Shown here piece after piece: positions 45,211 through 56,606 of a stretch of DNA of 64,000 nucleotides. Made by a program: the position numbers and the translations under genes. The notes under the pieces were generated by a model, which was not told the DNA's origin, made no database searches, and was given only the letters and a program-made list of their open reading frames with translations. Positions within the stretch are counted from its first letter, which is position 1; the number at the start of each line of letters is the position of its first letter. The stretch comes from Ottelia alismoides (lineage: Eukaryota; Streptophyta; Magnoliopsida; Alismatales; Hydrocharitaceae): positions 62,001 to 126,000 of the forward strand of contig JAZKJV010002325.1 of NCBI GenBank assembly GCA_037367405.1, given 5' to 3'.

Positions 45211-46424
45211 CTGGTCCCCCAAGTCTTGTTTTTCTTGAGAGCGAGTTTTTTGTCGATTTTACCGATTTTTCCTAACCACATCCACTCGTTTCCTTCTCCT
45301 ATCAACAACTCCAATTGAAGGATGTGGATCCCTAACCCACGCCTGACACCAATATTAGAGATCCACATCTTGGTTCGTGTATTATCGTCTTATCTGTCTC
45401 GAACTTGGAAGTCTATAAAAACCCTTGCATCCTCCTCCTTTTCTACCATCTTTGGCTTCTCTGCCACCTCTGTTGCACCCAGCTTCCATTCCTTGAGTGA
45501 TAATAAAGAGAGATGCAACAAGATAGGTTTGTAAGTGAGATAGCCCCAAGTCTAGTGACATCTCCACCATGCTCCGCCATAAGGAGCTCAGCCTCTGGCC
45601 ACGCCATCCATCGAGGCCCCAACCCTAGAGATCCTTCATCTCCAGCACAAGCAACCACATATACTCGTAGGTACCCTCTCTAGCTTCAAATTGTTCCTAT
45701 TATGCATCATCTTTTCATTCTAAGCACAGAATCCACCTTAACCTCATTCATTGCTCTGACCTTTCTCTCAACCGACGTACACCTCGCATGACCCGAGCTA
45801 TGCGTCCATATCTCTCTCCGTAATCTATCAATCAATCCGACATCGGGTTGGGTCGAACCTTGGGCATAATCAAACCTAGTGCAGGGCCTGATCATCCATA
45901 TCCCCAACAGTTTATTTGATGTTATAATCCTTCGTTGGAGCTTCCTCTCCGAGCCAAACACTTTCGTACACGAAACAAAGCAAAGAACCTCATTTGGAGG
46001 TCGAACCAAAGAGGCACATCAGCTCGAAGATGCTCAAGTTTGCCATGTATCTCCAGGTTCTTCTTGGTCTTGGACCCTTCGGAGCACCTCTACCATTGTG
46101 GACCATCCACAACCATATTTCGCCCCTCAAAGAAGCTCTGAGAGATGCCTACGTAGCGTTAATTTGCTGATCAAAACGTGTCGGAGGTGAGTTCTTCGCT
46201 AGTTCATCGAAGCGTTCCTCTCGTCGTTGGATCCAATCCCTCCCTAATGATAATCTCCATTATCCACTTTCAAGACATCAAGATTGTTGGATTCATCTGA
46301 GGACCGTGCCAACGTCGTTCATTGCCAAAGGCGTACCCTCTGATCCTGATTGCTCATCACAACTGGAGTGCTCTTGGTCGTTGATTAGCGCACGATAAGG
46401 GGTAAATTTAACATTAGGCCCTTC

Positions 46425-46715
46425 TCTTTTTGCATTTTATTCTTAATCATGTAAATATATGTGGTAGTGTAAATTGTCTAGGATAGTTTGCATTTAGGAC
46501 CTCATCCTTTTGTTATTTGCATTTTAGTCATGTTTGGTCGAGCCCGCATGCGTCCCTACGTGATTACTTGGATCATTTGCAAGATTTGGTCTGAACTATT
46601 CATTGGTTATTGATTGAAGTTTATGTTCTAATATTTGCACTTATACCCCCTGCTTGCCTAGGCCATGTGTTGCCCGCATTTTTGGTGGATTAATTGCATA
46701 GAGGTCCCTATACTT
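46425..46715 (+). repeat. Minisatellite in D's LTR
   Basis: Units include TTTGCATTTTATTCTTAAT, TTTGCATTTAGGACCTCAT, ATTTGCATTTTAGTCATG, ATTTGCACTTATACCCCC and ATTGCATAGAGGTCCCTA, about 30-60 bp apart. It is shorter than the solo LTR's array. Confidence 0.65.
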
Positions 46716-47681
46716 TATGATTTGGCCCATAAATTTAAAATAATTTTAGATAGGTCCATCAACATTGTTTTTACGTTACTTGTCTTTTATTTAGTATAAT
46801 CAATAGTGAATTGACTCTAAACTTTACACAAATACTCTTTGAGATTCATGTTTGCATATTGTATTTGTGGTAACTTTTGCTAGTTAATTTCCTTACATTT
46901 TCTATTTTTAAAAATTCAAAATCTCTTTAAAAAAATTATATGTTTTAAGAAGATCCTAAAATTTCGAAAAATCATCTAAGAATTCCATAAAAAATTGGAA
47001 TAGTTGTCTTCTAGTTTCTTTTATCTCTAGTGTTAATTTTGTTTGAAAATACCTTGTAAAAACTATTAAAATTATAAAATACCTTAAATTTATAAAAATA
47101 TATAAAACTTTAGAAAAATCAAAAAAATAGAGATTTCAGTTCTGTTTGTAGATATTTCCCTATGTTTTATTGAAAAAATCACCACTAGGAGTTTTGGGCA
47201 TTTTAAGTGTTTTTTGCTTGGAAATCACTCCTGGCTATTCATTGTTCATTATTTTTTCATTGTTTGATTTTTATAAAGTTTAAAAAACATTTAAAATTAA
47301 ACAAAAGTTAATAAAAATAATATAAAACATTAAAACCGAAAATATTTTTTAATATATTTTTCTGACTATTTTTTACATATTAGAAAAAAAAGAGTGATTG
47401 TTATAATTTTTATCACTTGTGTATAATCCCCTTATTTAAAAATTTAAAAATTTTGAAAAACTAAAAACTGCTAAAAAGATTTTTATTCCTGAAATCTCAC
47501 TACCAAGCTTTTAATTGTGCTCTTTGAGTTCGACCTTGGTATTAAAAGCAGTGAAATCACTTACATTGATTGTATTATATCTTAGTGGTTTGATATTTCT
47601 CGTTAATCTGCTTTGTTGATTTGGGTCACAACAACACCATAATTTCATACACAGCCCGAGTCAGTCAGGAGGTAATTAGAA

Positions 47682-47698
47682 TGACGCCATTGTGGGGG
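47682..47698 (+). other. Element D primer-binding site, tRNA-Asp-like
   Basis: TGACGCCATTGTGGGGG agrees with TGGCGCCGTTGCCGGGG at 13 of 17 positions. TGACGCCATTG is shared with A and B, so that variant is probably the family's own. Confidence 0.82.
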
Positions 47699-49107
47699 AG
47701 CACGTCTTACTAGTTTGATTACCCTTTTTATCTCTATTTATTACAATTGTTTCTGACCATATTTCGTTTCCTTTTTACACAAGGAAATGCCTGGAGGACG
47801 ATTCGATTTGCTTTGGAGGGACCAACACAACAGGAGGAGTAGGGGTCTGATGGAGTAGATATTTTGGATAGAGTTATTTATTTTAGCAAAAAATCTTTTA
47901 ATAATTTAGGACTTTTGGACACTTGAAAATTATTAGGGGTCTCTTTCTCCAAGAGTCGGTGCACTCGAAGGACCTCATCGAGTTTTTTGTTGTTTTTCGA
48001 ATTTTACTTTCTATTTGATTCCCTAGGATTTGACCCCTATTTTTAGAACCTTTATTGCTTGAGCTAGATAATTAACTAAGGTGCAAACACCTTATTAGAA
48101 TATTTGTTCCTATAGATCGAATTTGGACTTATTCGAACGAAGAAAAAGTTAATTTAATTTGTTCAGAGACCACATGCTGAGAGAGGTTGTATATAGCACT
48201 TGCAGGACCCGCTGTGGTGGGAACCGATTTACATCTAGATTCAGACTCAGGTCTCTTTTCTGATTAACTAACTAACCAAATCTTTCCACTAATAGAAGTT
48301 TCTCATCTTAGGATGATTTTCTCATGCATCACATAGATTAATTTTATTTGTGTCTTTAAATTTGTGTATGGATTACCCAGTATGTAGAGTGTTGGGGCAA
48401 GGTACACATTTTCTATTTCTGCGTGCATCATAGTGTTTAAGTGTACATCGCCTTTGTGCTTTCCTCTCCCTCTTTTTATTTGACTTAAATAAAATGGAAA
48501 TTGGAAAAATTTTAGACATTTGATTTACACAGGAAAAGATCTAAGAAAGAGATAACCAATAAAATATGGGACTTCTAAAGCAAACTTGACCTAAAACCAA
48601 ACTTCACTCAAAATTTCTTGTTTTGTGGAGAGTAGCCCCCTTATTATCTGATTAATCTATAGAGAGTTAAGTGAACTACATACAAGGTTAGCGCCATGCT
48701 TGAACTCTATTTAGACTATTGGTTCTAAAAATGATTAGCTATTTCTCATTGAGGGTCTGCGGGTAGCCGATAAATGGTCCACTTTCCCTTAGTAGAGTAG
48801 GTGGTTCAAAAGACATCGCAAAAGCATGATCCTCAAGCAATGGTTAGCTGGAGATGGTCCGTACTTACACCCATACTGGATGGGAAGTGGGCACAACTAG
48901 TCGTACGAATCTGAATCAGTCTCCAATGAGAACCAGGCTCCTGACAGCTTGCTTGATTGCTCTGATAGAGTGGATTATCATCAAAAAAATTAACAAGATA
49001 AAAGTCCAAACTCACACGATCATTACAACATTACGTGGGTGAATTGGGGTCTAAATTCTCATCTCGATTTCTTCCTAGATCGAATATTCAGAACTCCCTA
49101 GATCAAG
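47699..49107 (+). other. Element D untranslated leader
   Basis: 1.4 kb, no conserved frame. Shares GAGCACG just after the PBS and GTCGGTGCACT near 47960 with C's leader. Holds the stem-loop at 48185-48225. Confidence 0.7.
48185..48225 (+). other. Leader stem-loop, element D (weaker)
   Basis: Outer arms GGTT (48185-48188) and AACC (48222-48225). The hexamer reads AGCACT (48195-48200), one base from the AGCGCT of B and C. TGCAGGACCCGCTGTGGTGG is conserved. Confidence 0.45.
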
Positions 49108-49563
49108 ATGTTGGGACCTAGATCTCTTAGGTTGCCTTTGACAACACCACTTTCCAACACTCCTCCCCATCTAGGGCGGCTTCAGAGAGCTCAAACCCAC
49201 TCTATGAACTCAAATTCACCCTCCATCTTGTTCCCCCCCGACCACCTTCCTTCCATACCGGAGGTACCGGCAAAGAGGCCAGCACAACTATTTGTTCGCT
49301 TTACCACACATCAGCTAGGTTCTTTTACCTTTGGAAAAACTAGTGACATGGCCAACAGTGTGGGAAGGACCGATGATCAACCTTAAGCTTCTTCATTTGT
49401 ATTGGACTAGGATGCTATCAACAACCCACTAATAGACCAGGGACCAAGGAGCATTCATTGCTGAAGTGAGGAGGTAAATTTCTCTGTTGAGAGATGGCAA
49501 ACCATTGGTGGGAAGATACCTAGAGCCATGGGTGGAGATAGATGCCAATACGAGCAGTCGGAC
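49108..49563 (+). pseudogene. Element D gag, N-terminal part
   Basis: MLGPRSLRLPLTTPLSNTPP at 49108 corresponds to A's MMGRRSLRPSL. LGSFTFGKTSDMAN matches A's MGSFAFSENPGMAD. A stop follows at about 49384 and the frame breaks further on. It ends in IPRAMGGDRCQYE at C's insertion point (target half CGGAC, 49559-49563). Confidence 0.88.
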
Positions 49564-50608
49564 TGATGAATCCACGATTTATCGTCTTTATTCTTTTATT
49601 TTAGCTTTATTTTCTTATTCAAACACCTATAAATACCGACTAATTTCATGAAATTATCATTTTGCATGCATTTGTTATATATGCATTTTTAACTGTTTTT
49701 GTACTCAAATAAAACAATAAGAAGAAAAGAAAAATGAAACATGTCTTTATGGAATAAATGTAAACTGACCCGAACCTTGAGAGAAGATCCATACTTGACA
49801 TGATCGATCAGGAATAAAGTAGGGGAAGATAGGGTCTTTAATTCAAAAATCAAAAAAATATTTTGTAAATTTTTCCCTCTATATTTGTATAAAAGTTGTA
49901 CTATTTATTTTTTTGTACATAAATTGACATCAAATTAATTATTTTTGTAAACAAAAGTTGTACTATTTTCTTGTACATAAATTGGCATCAAATTAATTAT
50001 TTTTGTAAACAAAAGTTGTCAATAAAATGTTTTGTAAAGAACAAAAATAATTGCAAAGCAAAATAATGTACATATCATAAATAATCACACTCAGAAAAAA
50101 CTATAAACTTATAATTGAAATACCAATTCTGGCTCCTTACAAACTCAAATTGTACCACACACTTTTATTATACTCTAAATTAAATTATCTTTCAAATAGC
50201 CGTGATTTCATAATTTTTGGAGTTACGGTTGAAAAGTCAATTTTCAGGTGTGTTTTGTGCAGTTTTACCACTTACTTATTTGTATATTGATCCATATTTA
50301 TTTTTTATGCATAATGTACATAATTGTAAATATTTTCTTCATTATTAAAAAATAAAAATAATAATTAAAAAATAATTAAATGTTTTTAAAAATTATTTCC
50401 TTATTTGTACTTGTGTATATTGTATTATATGTACATAATATTTGTATACAACTAATTTCCTTATATAAAAATCACCAAAAAAATAAATATATATCATTAA
50501 CTAATTAAAGCAATTTAATTATGAAATTCGTAATTAGATTTAATTATTTAATTCATTATTTGATTAAAAACATTGCCTTGTATATAATATATTAATCTAT
50601 ACCATTAA

Positions 50609-50629
50609 TAGCCACCATAAAGGTGGCTA
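50609..50629. other. Short LTR hairpin
   Basis: TAGCCACC and GGTGGCTA with loop ATAAA. The same perfect 8-bp stem is at 63669-63689 with loop ATATA. At the equivalent place in the 58593 copy (near 59576) it is degraded. Confidence 0.65.
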
Positions 50630-50683
50630 ATTAATTTATATATATTAATTATTTTATTTATTTATTTTTATTTCGAATTTCAT

Positions 50684-50720
50684 AATTAATTAATTAATTA
50701 ATTAATTAATTTAATTAATT
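50684..50720. repeat. AATT simple repeat
   Basis: About nine AATT units with one slip. Confidence 0.95.
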
Positions 50721-53005
50721 TATTTTTATAATTAATCAAAAAAACCTTTCTTATTTGTATATACTTTCCATTTTGATTTTCAACTTCTGTTTATTGGGCT
50801 CCACCTCCTTTGCTATTCGTTGATCAATCTTTGGTGGAGATGAGCCCAATGTACGAGAGTGATCTTGTCGAAGAAGGATGCTCAGCCTCTGAGTCGTCCG
50901 GTGACGGTGAGTCGGCCCTCGTCGAGGCCATCACGACATATTCGATCTCGAGGTGAGATCCAACTTTATTTCCTGTTGTTTTTCCTATATTAAATTTTAG
51001 AATTAATTTTTGCTTCGATTTTGTGATTAATATTTAGATACTAATAGTCCCCAAAAAATCATATCATATTTCAGCTCTTAATCTGATTTTTACCTCTCCT
51101 CTCGACCTCTTCATTTCCATTCTATCTCACGCAACCACGCACCTCTGACCATGCATGATGGCCGGAGACACAAATCTATCTTTCATCTCGCCAAGATCCG
51201 CAATCGTTCACACATCCCATTTTGTTTATAATAAATAAAATAAAATACATATAATTGTTTCTACCAATCAATTGTTTTGCAGGAAAATTTAAATTATATT
51301 AATAAAAAATATAACTTTTTTACTCTATGTTTACAGTTCTGTTTCTCAAAAAAAATTTATCTACTTTTGTTTACATAAAAAAAACAGGTCATTCATATGG
51401 CCTCCCACAGCCAACGACACCCTTCCGCCGACCTCCCATGGCCCCTGTGCTCCACCGTCCATGTGACGCACCTCCGCGTCGGCTGACCCTTACCGATACT
51501 CCTCCATCTATGCCGCCATTCTAGTGGCCTGTGCTCGGCACATCCACGATGCCAGTACGCATCCAGCGACGGTCCCTCCGCATCCCACCCATCGAGAAGC
51601 CCTTCCGCCTCCGCCCGAGCTCCCCACCACCGACTCCACCACGAATGTCAGTGCCCAGGCCGCACAGTTCTCCACGTCGTGCAACTTACGTCATCCATCG
51701 ACCTTGCTCCAGTGCTGGATGTAGCTCGTCGCGCTACCGCTCCCTCCGTCCTCCGTACAGCTGATAACCCCCTACTACCGATCGCCGCGGCTCACCGTGC
51801 CACCGAGCTCCCAGCCTCGCGTGCGAGTGGCTATCTCCCCATCTCTCCACTTGTTGAAGATCACATAAGAGAAACCCTAGGGCATTTTCAGACTAAAATT
51901 TTTTTGGGAAAATTTCAAAAATGCCCCTGGAAGTTTTTGAATTTACGAACATGCCCCAATCTCCAGAAGATCACGTACATGGCATGTGTTATTAGGTTAT
52001 TTACATTTTTCTCCCTGCATTCATTTTTTGTTATATTTTAAGGCAGAAACTTCAAATAATTGTACTTTAGTCCATGTACTCCAAACCGTTAATTTTCTTG
52101 TCATTTTCATTAAAATAAATGTTTTTCATGCTCAATAAATTCTCAATTAATTTATATATGCTACGACTATGTGCTTAAAAATTGTACAAGAAATTCATTG
52201 CATTTTGTTGGTATTTGATATTTTCACAAATTCAAAAACAATGTCTTATTGTTTGCCCTAAATTAGAAAAATCATACAAATTGAAAATTTGTTTAAAAAT
52301 TCCAAACAAATTACTGTAGGTGTATTTTACTGTCCTTTAATTTTTGTACAATTTTTATGCATTAATCATTCATAAAAACCAAAAAAAATACGAATAACTA
52401 AAAATCTTAAAAAAATAGTGGAAAATTCTACAAAAAACCAAAATTTGTGATTTTAGTCTTTGTTTGTAGATATTTACTTGTATTTTATCTTAAAAATAAG
52501 TTCCACTCTTGGGAACTTAAAGTATTGTTAAGTTGTAAAATACTCTTGGATGTGCACTGTTTTACTTCACTTCCACTGTTTGATTTTTATAAATTCATAA
52601 AAATATCATAAAATTTTAAACAAAATCTAAAACATTTTAAAACCTGTAAATTAAAACAACATTTTTTGTAATTTTCAGGACATTTTTGACTATTTTGAGA
52701 ATAAAAAAGAGTGTGGTGTGTGTATTTTATCCCTTGTTTTTTTAAAAAATAAAAAAAATGAAAAACCAATAAAAATCTCATTTTCGAAATTTGACTATGT
52801 AGTTTTCAAATCGTGCTCCTTACGTTCGACCATGCTCGTTATACCAGGTAAATTTAATAGCGAATACCGCTTGCTTGTCATTGATTGAATTTTCTCTTAT
52901 GTGGTTTAAAAATCTTTTTCTCATTTATTGAATCGATTGGTTGAGAACAAAGACTATTGCATAATTAATACGTATCGATCGCATCACATTTTTGGCACAT
53001 CAGAA

Positions 53006-53022
53006 TGGCGTTGTTGCTGGGG
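53006..53022 (+). other. Element C primer-binding site, tRNA-Asp-like
   Basis: TGGCGTTGTTGCTGGGG agrees with TGGCGCCGTTGCCGGGG at 14 of 17, all three differences C to T. GAGCACGAC follows, as in D. Confidence 0.88.
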
Positions 53023-54423
53023 AGCACGACTTTGTAGTCATTTTTCAGTGTTGTTTTATTTATCTCTCTATATTATAATTGTTTTTTTATCATCTCTTAT
53101 TTACTTCTTGGTACGAGGGAATGCTTGGAGGATTACTTGGGGATTCTTTTTGGAGGACTTGCATTAGAGGTGAAGTAGAGAAGAGAAGAAGACAATTATT
53201 TTATTTGAGAGAACAATTAGACATTGTTGTAATAATTTAGACTGAGAACTATAGTTGGACTTGGACATTCTTCGAGGTCTATTTCGCCAAGTGTCGGTGC
53301 ACTTGGGGGACCTAACCGCTTTTTTCTGTGTTTTCTTTATTTCGCCGTCATAACTTTCAATTTGATTCTGGCGGTTTTATCCCCTAAACGTAAGACTTTT
53401 TGTTTATTATAACCTAATTAGCTAAGGCTCAACACTTAATTCCTTATCGTTGTTTATAGTACGTAATTGGACTTGGCTAAAAAATAATTTGAAAAAGTTA
53501 GCTTAATTTGATTTGAGACCATGCACCGTGAGGAGTCACGTATAGCGCTAGCAGGACCCGTTGTGGCGGGCAACGAGTGACTCCCAAGATTGGACTCCAA
53601 ACTCGATTCGATTGGCTAACTATTATTCTTCAGGATCAATAGTAGCTTCTCGTCTAAGGCAGATCTCCTCGTGCATCATATAGTTAGTTTACTTTCAGTA
53701 TTTAATATATGCGTAGATCATATTGCATGTAGAATGCTGGAGCAAGGTACTCATTTTCTATCTTTGCATGCATCATCGTGTTTGACCGCACATTGGCTTT
53801 TTCGACTTCCTACCCCTGTTTTTGGACTCAAATTAATCAAAGAGTAAATAGGAAAGCTTGTTAGGCATTATTTTTGAAAAAAAGAGAGAATCAAAAATTA
53901 AAAAAATCGTGGCTACTATGTGAACTTAACTTTTAAATATAAGTGATTCCTAATTGTTTTTGGAGAGAAATCCCCTCACTATTTGTGCTTTTAATTGCTC
54001 TCATACACATTAAGGAGTAGTGTCCAAATCCCATCAAGCCTCCTAAGTTGTTGTACAACTTTTGTCTTATTACCTAAACTCTAAAATTGAAAAGATAAAG
54101 ACTGAGATCTCACAGTCAGATTTGTGTGGAGTTGGTGAACTGATGGTTTGCTTTGTGTTTGAATGTCTTTGGTGTGAGTTGGTTACATTTATCTTCTTTC
54201 TATCATTAGCAGTCACTTTCTATCCCACCCACCCTCCCTTCATTTCCCCCTCTTCAAGATGGCACACAATCTATTCCAGTCAGATTTTGCAGCTTCATCA
54301 TTTCATTCCCTTCATTTCCACCCACTCTCTTGGGAGGTCGAAACTCCGACTGACATCCCATCTTCTTCTTCCTTATTCCCACCTTCTCATTTAAGAAATG
54401 TTGTGAGTGATGCCTGAGGAGAC
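53023..54423 (+). other. Element C untranslated leader
   Basis: 1.4 kb. Conserved with D in GTCGGTGCACTTGG (53294-53307) and the stem-loop. The frame 54062-54394 (110 aa) has no domain and lies partly where D's leader is non-coding. Confidence 0.65.
53532..53584 (+). other. Leader stem-loop with palindrome, element C
   Basis: Outer arms GGAGTCAC (53532-53539) and GTGACTCC (53577-53584) are perfect. Inner stem CGTTG (53559-53563) and CAACG (53571-53575) closes a TGGCGGG loop. The self-complementary AGCGCT (53544-53549) lies between them. It is the best preserved of four copies. Confidence 0.65.
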
Positions 54424-55269
54424 TAGATTTATCAAATACGAGAACCAGACGATTACATTGTTGAGATAAGAGTGTATCCCATAATGGATCACATGGAGTA
54501 GTCGCGAGTTTTAGATGACTTTTATCCTGGGATGATGGATGAGTACACAGATCAGGAAACACCCTCCGCTTCTACATTGAGTTCCTTCATTCTGGATTTA
54601 GTGTTCATTAATCTACTGCCAAAATTTTCAAGGGGAGTGCATGAGGAAACTTATATTCATATACCTGAGTTTGAGGATTTTTGTGGATCGTGAGCATCCA
54701 TTGATATCACTTCTGAGGAACTGATGCTGATAACCTTCCCTTTCTCACTTCAGACTAGAGCTTTGAGATGACAAAGAGAGTTGGGGAGGGAAATTGCTAA
54801 GAGGGGAGATTTACGATTATTTTTGCAGAGATTTTACCACCCAGTGTAGAGCAGAATTGTTGTGGTCTTGCATTCGATATTTTTTATTGACCCCAAGGAG
54901 ACATTGAGAGATTAATGGTTGAGGTTACGTCATCTTTTGAGGTGATTTCTAGATCATGGATTTTTTATGACTGACCTTGTCCAGATCGTCATGAGGGGGG
55001 TGATCGTAGACCAGATTGCATATGTCATTACCCCATGTGGTTGTTCACACCACAGTCCTGACATGGATTTATTTGAGACCATCTTGGGTACACTTCTAGA
55101 CATTCCATATTCACGAGATTATTTATTTGGGGCAACACACGAGGGAGATATGACACCAGTTGAGTGTGTGACACTTCATGCTGATTTAGACAGCACACAC
55201 CAATCAGAGGATATGGATGCAAATACATTTCATTTGATGGAAGTATTGACTAGCATTGTGAGTTCCTAA
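54424..55269 (+). pseudogene. Element C diverged gag
   Basis: Read in one frame with several stops, this aligns with A's gag: IPEFEDFCGS to LQEFEMICST; LITFPFSLQTRA to MIAFPFS and the residues after it; LRLFLQRFYHPV to LRTAYLNKYYPL; IDPKETLRD.WLRLRHLL to TPHEQFHEAWDRFREL; and LVQIVMRG to LVQSFFCG. The spacing also agrees. Gag forms the particle. The open part 54967-55269 continues past it into acidic sequence (DLDSTHQSEDMDAN). It is a more distant gag than A, B or D share, so C's coding part has another origin than its LTRs suggest. Confidence 0.7.
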
Positions 55270-55920
55270 AGTCGGACATTGGTAGAGTTCCCAATGATTT
55301 TATAGCCAGATTTTGAACCAGTCATGAACTTTCACATAAAAGATTCTTGGATTCTATATTTGTTTGGATACCAAGAAATAGAGGAGGAGCCCACATTTGG
55401 ATACATCTCAACATAGAGAGCTTGATGAGGGACCGAATTTTTATTTGAGAGACATAGATAGTCCCATATTTGAGCCTTTTGTTGTTCCATTTGATGGGGT
55501 CGATACATTTTTGGATGACCTGATATTTAGCAATATTGATCCCCAGTTCGATGATTTTGCATTACTCCTCGAGGGTTATATGCGGAAGGATGCCACAGAC
55601 CCTATGTACTCGGTTTCACTTTTTGAGAGTGCATCGGATCTGTTAGATCACGAGATCGAGTTTTCTATTGTTTTTATCATGAGTCTGAGTTTTCTCACCT
55701 TAACGACCCAAGCGAGGATGAACCGATCTTTGAGGTCTTAGATGATTTCATTGATTTCTCTACATTATATGCATCATGTATCATCCTTTTTAGCTAGTCT
55801 CCTGATCTTGATCTTCCTTATCTATTTGAGATGGTGATTTACGTAAAGGATTCCTTGAGAGATGCTTACTTCTCCACATTTGACTTCTTCGGCTCTACCA
55901 TTTAACTCCATTCAAACCTT
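55270..55920 (+). pseudogene. Element C acidic region after gag
   Basis: Frames 55397-55741 and the following phase give Asp/Phe/Glu-rich text (RDIDSPIFEPFVVPFDGVD, FLDDLIFSNIDPQFDDFALL, FEVLDDFIDFSTL). No domain is recognised. It may correspond to the acidic spacers of A and B, though residues do not align. Stops and phase shifts separate the pieces. Confidence 0.5.
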
Positions 55921-56250
55921 TAGCCAACTATTTCTTTTGTGCTATAGAGCCTGATTTCAACTTCCCACATCTTTACCCGGTAGCAGACACCCTCCTTATT
56001 GTTTACTTGGGTATTTACACTGTTGACCTCGTCGTTGTTTTCCCACTGGGACTGTGATGACAGTATGATATTCGCCTCGCAAATACCGTCTTGAACCACG
56101 ATACATAATTAACCTAGCCTTTGCACCAAGCTAGGGGCCTAACTCTAGCGCTTGTTGAGAGGCACCTCAACATTATTCACAATAGTATAGATTGATTTGT
56201 CCATATCATAGATTCTTTCAATATTACACCCCATTTCCATCTCAAAATTA
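55921..56250 (+). other. Element C gag-tail boundary
   Basis: Non-coding. AGCGCTTGTTGAGAGGCACC (56137-56156) recalls a GCGCTTNTTGGGAGGCAACC motif that I remember from the region after pol in plant Athila/Tat elements; this memory should be checked. Confidence 0.4.
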
Positions 56251-56252
56251 TT

Positions 56253-56288
56253 CCATACTAAGGGTGTACTTTATGCTAAGTATAGGGG
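56253..56288 (+). other. PPT-capped hairpin 1 of element C
   Basis: CCATACTAAGGGTG pairs imperfectly with a TATGCTAAGTATAGG arm, ending in TAAGTATAGGGGGA. Confidence 0.6.
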
Positions 56289-56339
56289 GATGTCAAACTT
56301 ATGATTATTCTTCAATTCTGTTTACCTATGTTTTGCTTC

Positions 56340-56375
56340 CTATACTTAGGGATATTTTACCCTAAGTATAGGGGA
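56340..56375 (+). other. PPT-capped hairpin 2 of element C
   Basis: CTATACTTAGGG (56340-56351) and CCCTAAGTATAG (56360-56371) form a perfect 12-bp stem with an 8-nt loop, followed by GGGAGG. Confidence 0.8.
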
Positions 56376-56425
56376 GGTAAATCTAGTACATTCTAACCCT
56401 TGGTGTTCCCCTTGTGTACAATCTT

Positions 56426-56461
56426 CTATACTTAGGAATACTTGATCCTAAGTATACGGGG
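56426..56461 (+). other. PPT-capped hairpin 3 of element C
   Basis: CTATACTTAGGA (56426-56437) and TCCTAAGTATAC (56446-56457), 11 of 12 pairing, followed by GGGG. Confidence 0.75.
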
Positions 56462-56526
56462 ATCACCGACTTCAATTGATCTCATTCTTTCATTCATCAT
56501 TATAGTATAATATTCTTTTCACTTTT

Positions 56527-56606
56527 CTATACTTAGCACGACTTATGTCTTCCTTTGCAACTCTTTAATCACTATGAGGACATAGTTCGAGCTAAGTATA
56601 GGGGGT
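56527..56606 (+). other. PPT-capped hairpin 4 of element C
   Basis: CTATACTTAGC (56527-56537) and GCTAAGTATAG (56591-56601) enclose a 53-nt loop, then GGGG. TGTCGTATATATTGTGTATA follows, conserved with A's tail (near 17372-17392). It corresponds to A's hairpin 1. Confidence 0.75.

Larger units (their letters stand above)
44188..47678 (+). repeat. Element D 5' LTR
   Basis: Starts TGATGAATCTTCATTTC and ends GGTAATTA three bases before the PBS; the usual terminal CA is changed to TA. About 3.49 kb. It contains the AT-rich 5' part, an inverted W-box dyad (45197-45210), a GC-richer block (45180-46400), ATAAGGGGTAAA near 46395 and the minisatellite. Confidence 0.88.
44188..49563 (+). mobile_element. 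Element D: 5' part of an Athila-like retrotransposon
   Basis: Plus strand: 5' LTR 44188-47678, PBS 47682-47698, leader with the conserved stem-loop, and the start of gag from 49108. It is cut at 49564 by element C. The remainder of D should lie beyond C's right end, outside or lost in the rearranged end of the window. Confidence 0.88.
49564..53002 (+). repeat. Element C 5' LTR
   Basis: TGATGAATCCACG at the start and GGCACATCA at the end, 3,439 bp. It aligns along its length with 58593-63075, with A's 3' LTR and with the copy at the window end. It includes the hairpin at 50609-50629, an AATT repeat (50684-50720) and a GC-rich block at about 51400-51860 where plus-strand frames of 66-120 aa are open but without domains. 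Confidence 0.92.

Noticed and set aside
48185..48225. Leader block as a tRNA gene or hammerhead ribozyme
   Set aside because: No A-box/B-box or cloverleaf arrangement and no hammerhead CTGANGA...GAAA core in any of the four copies.
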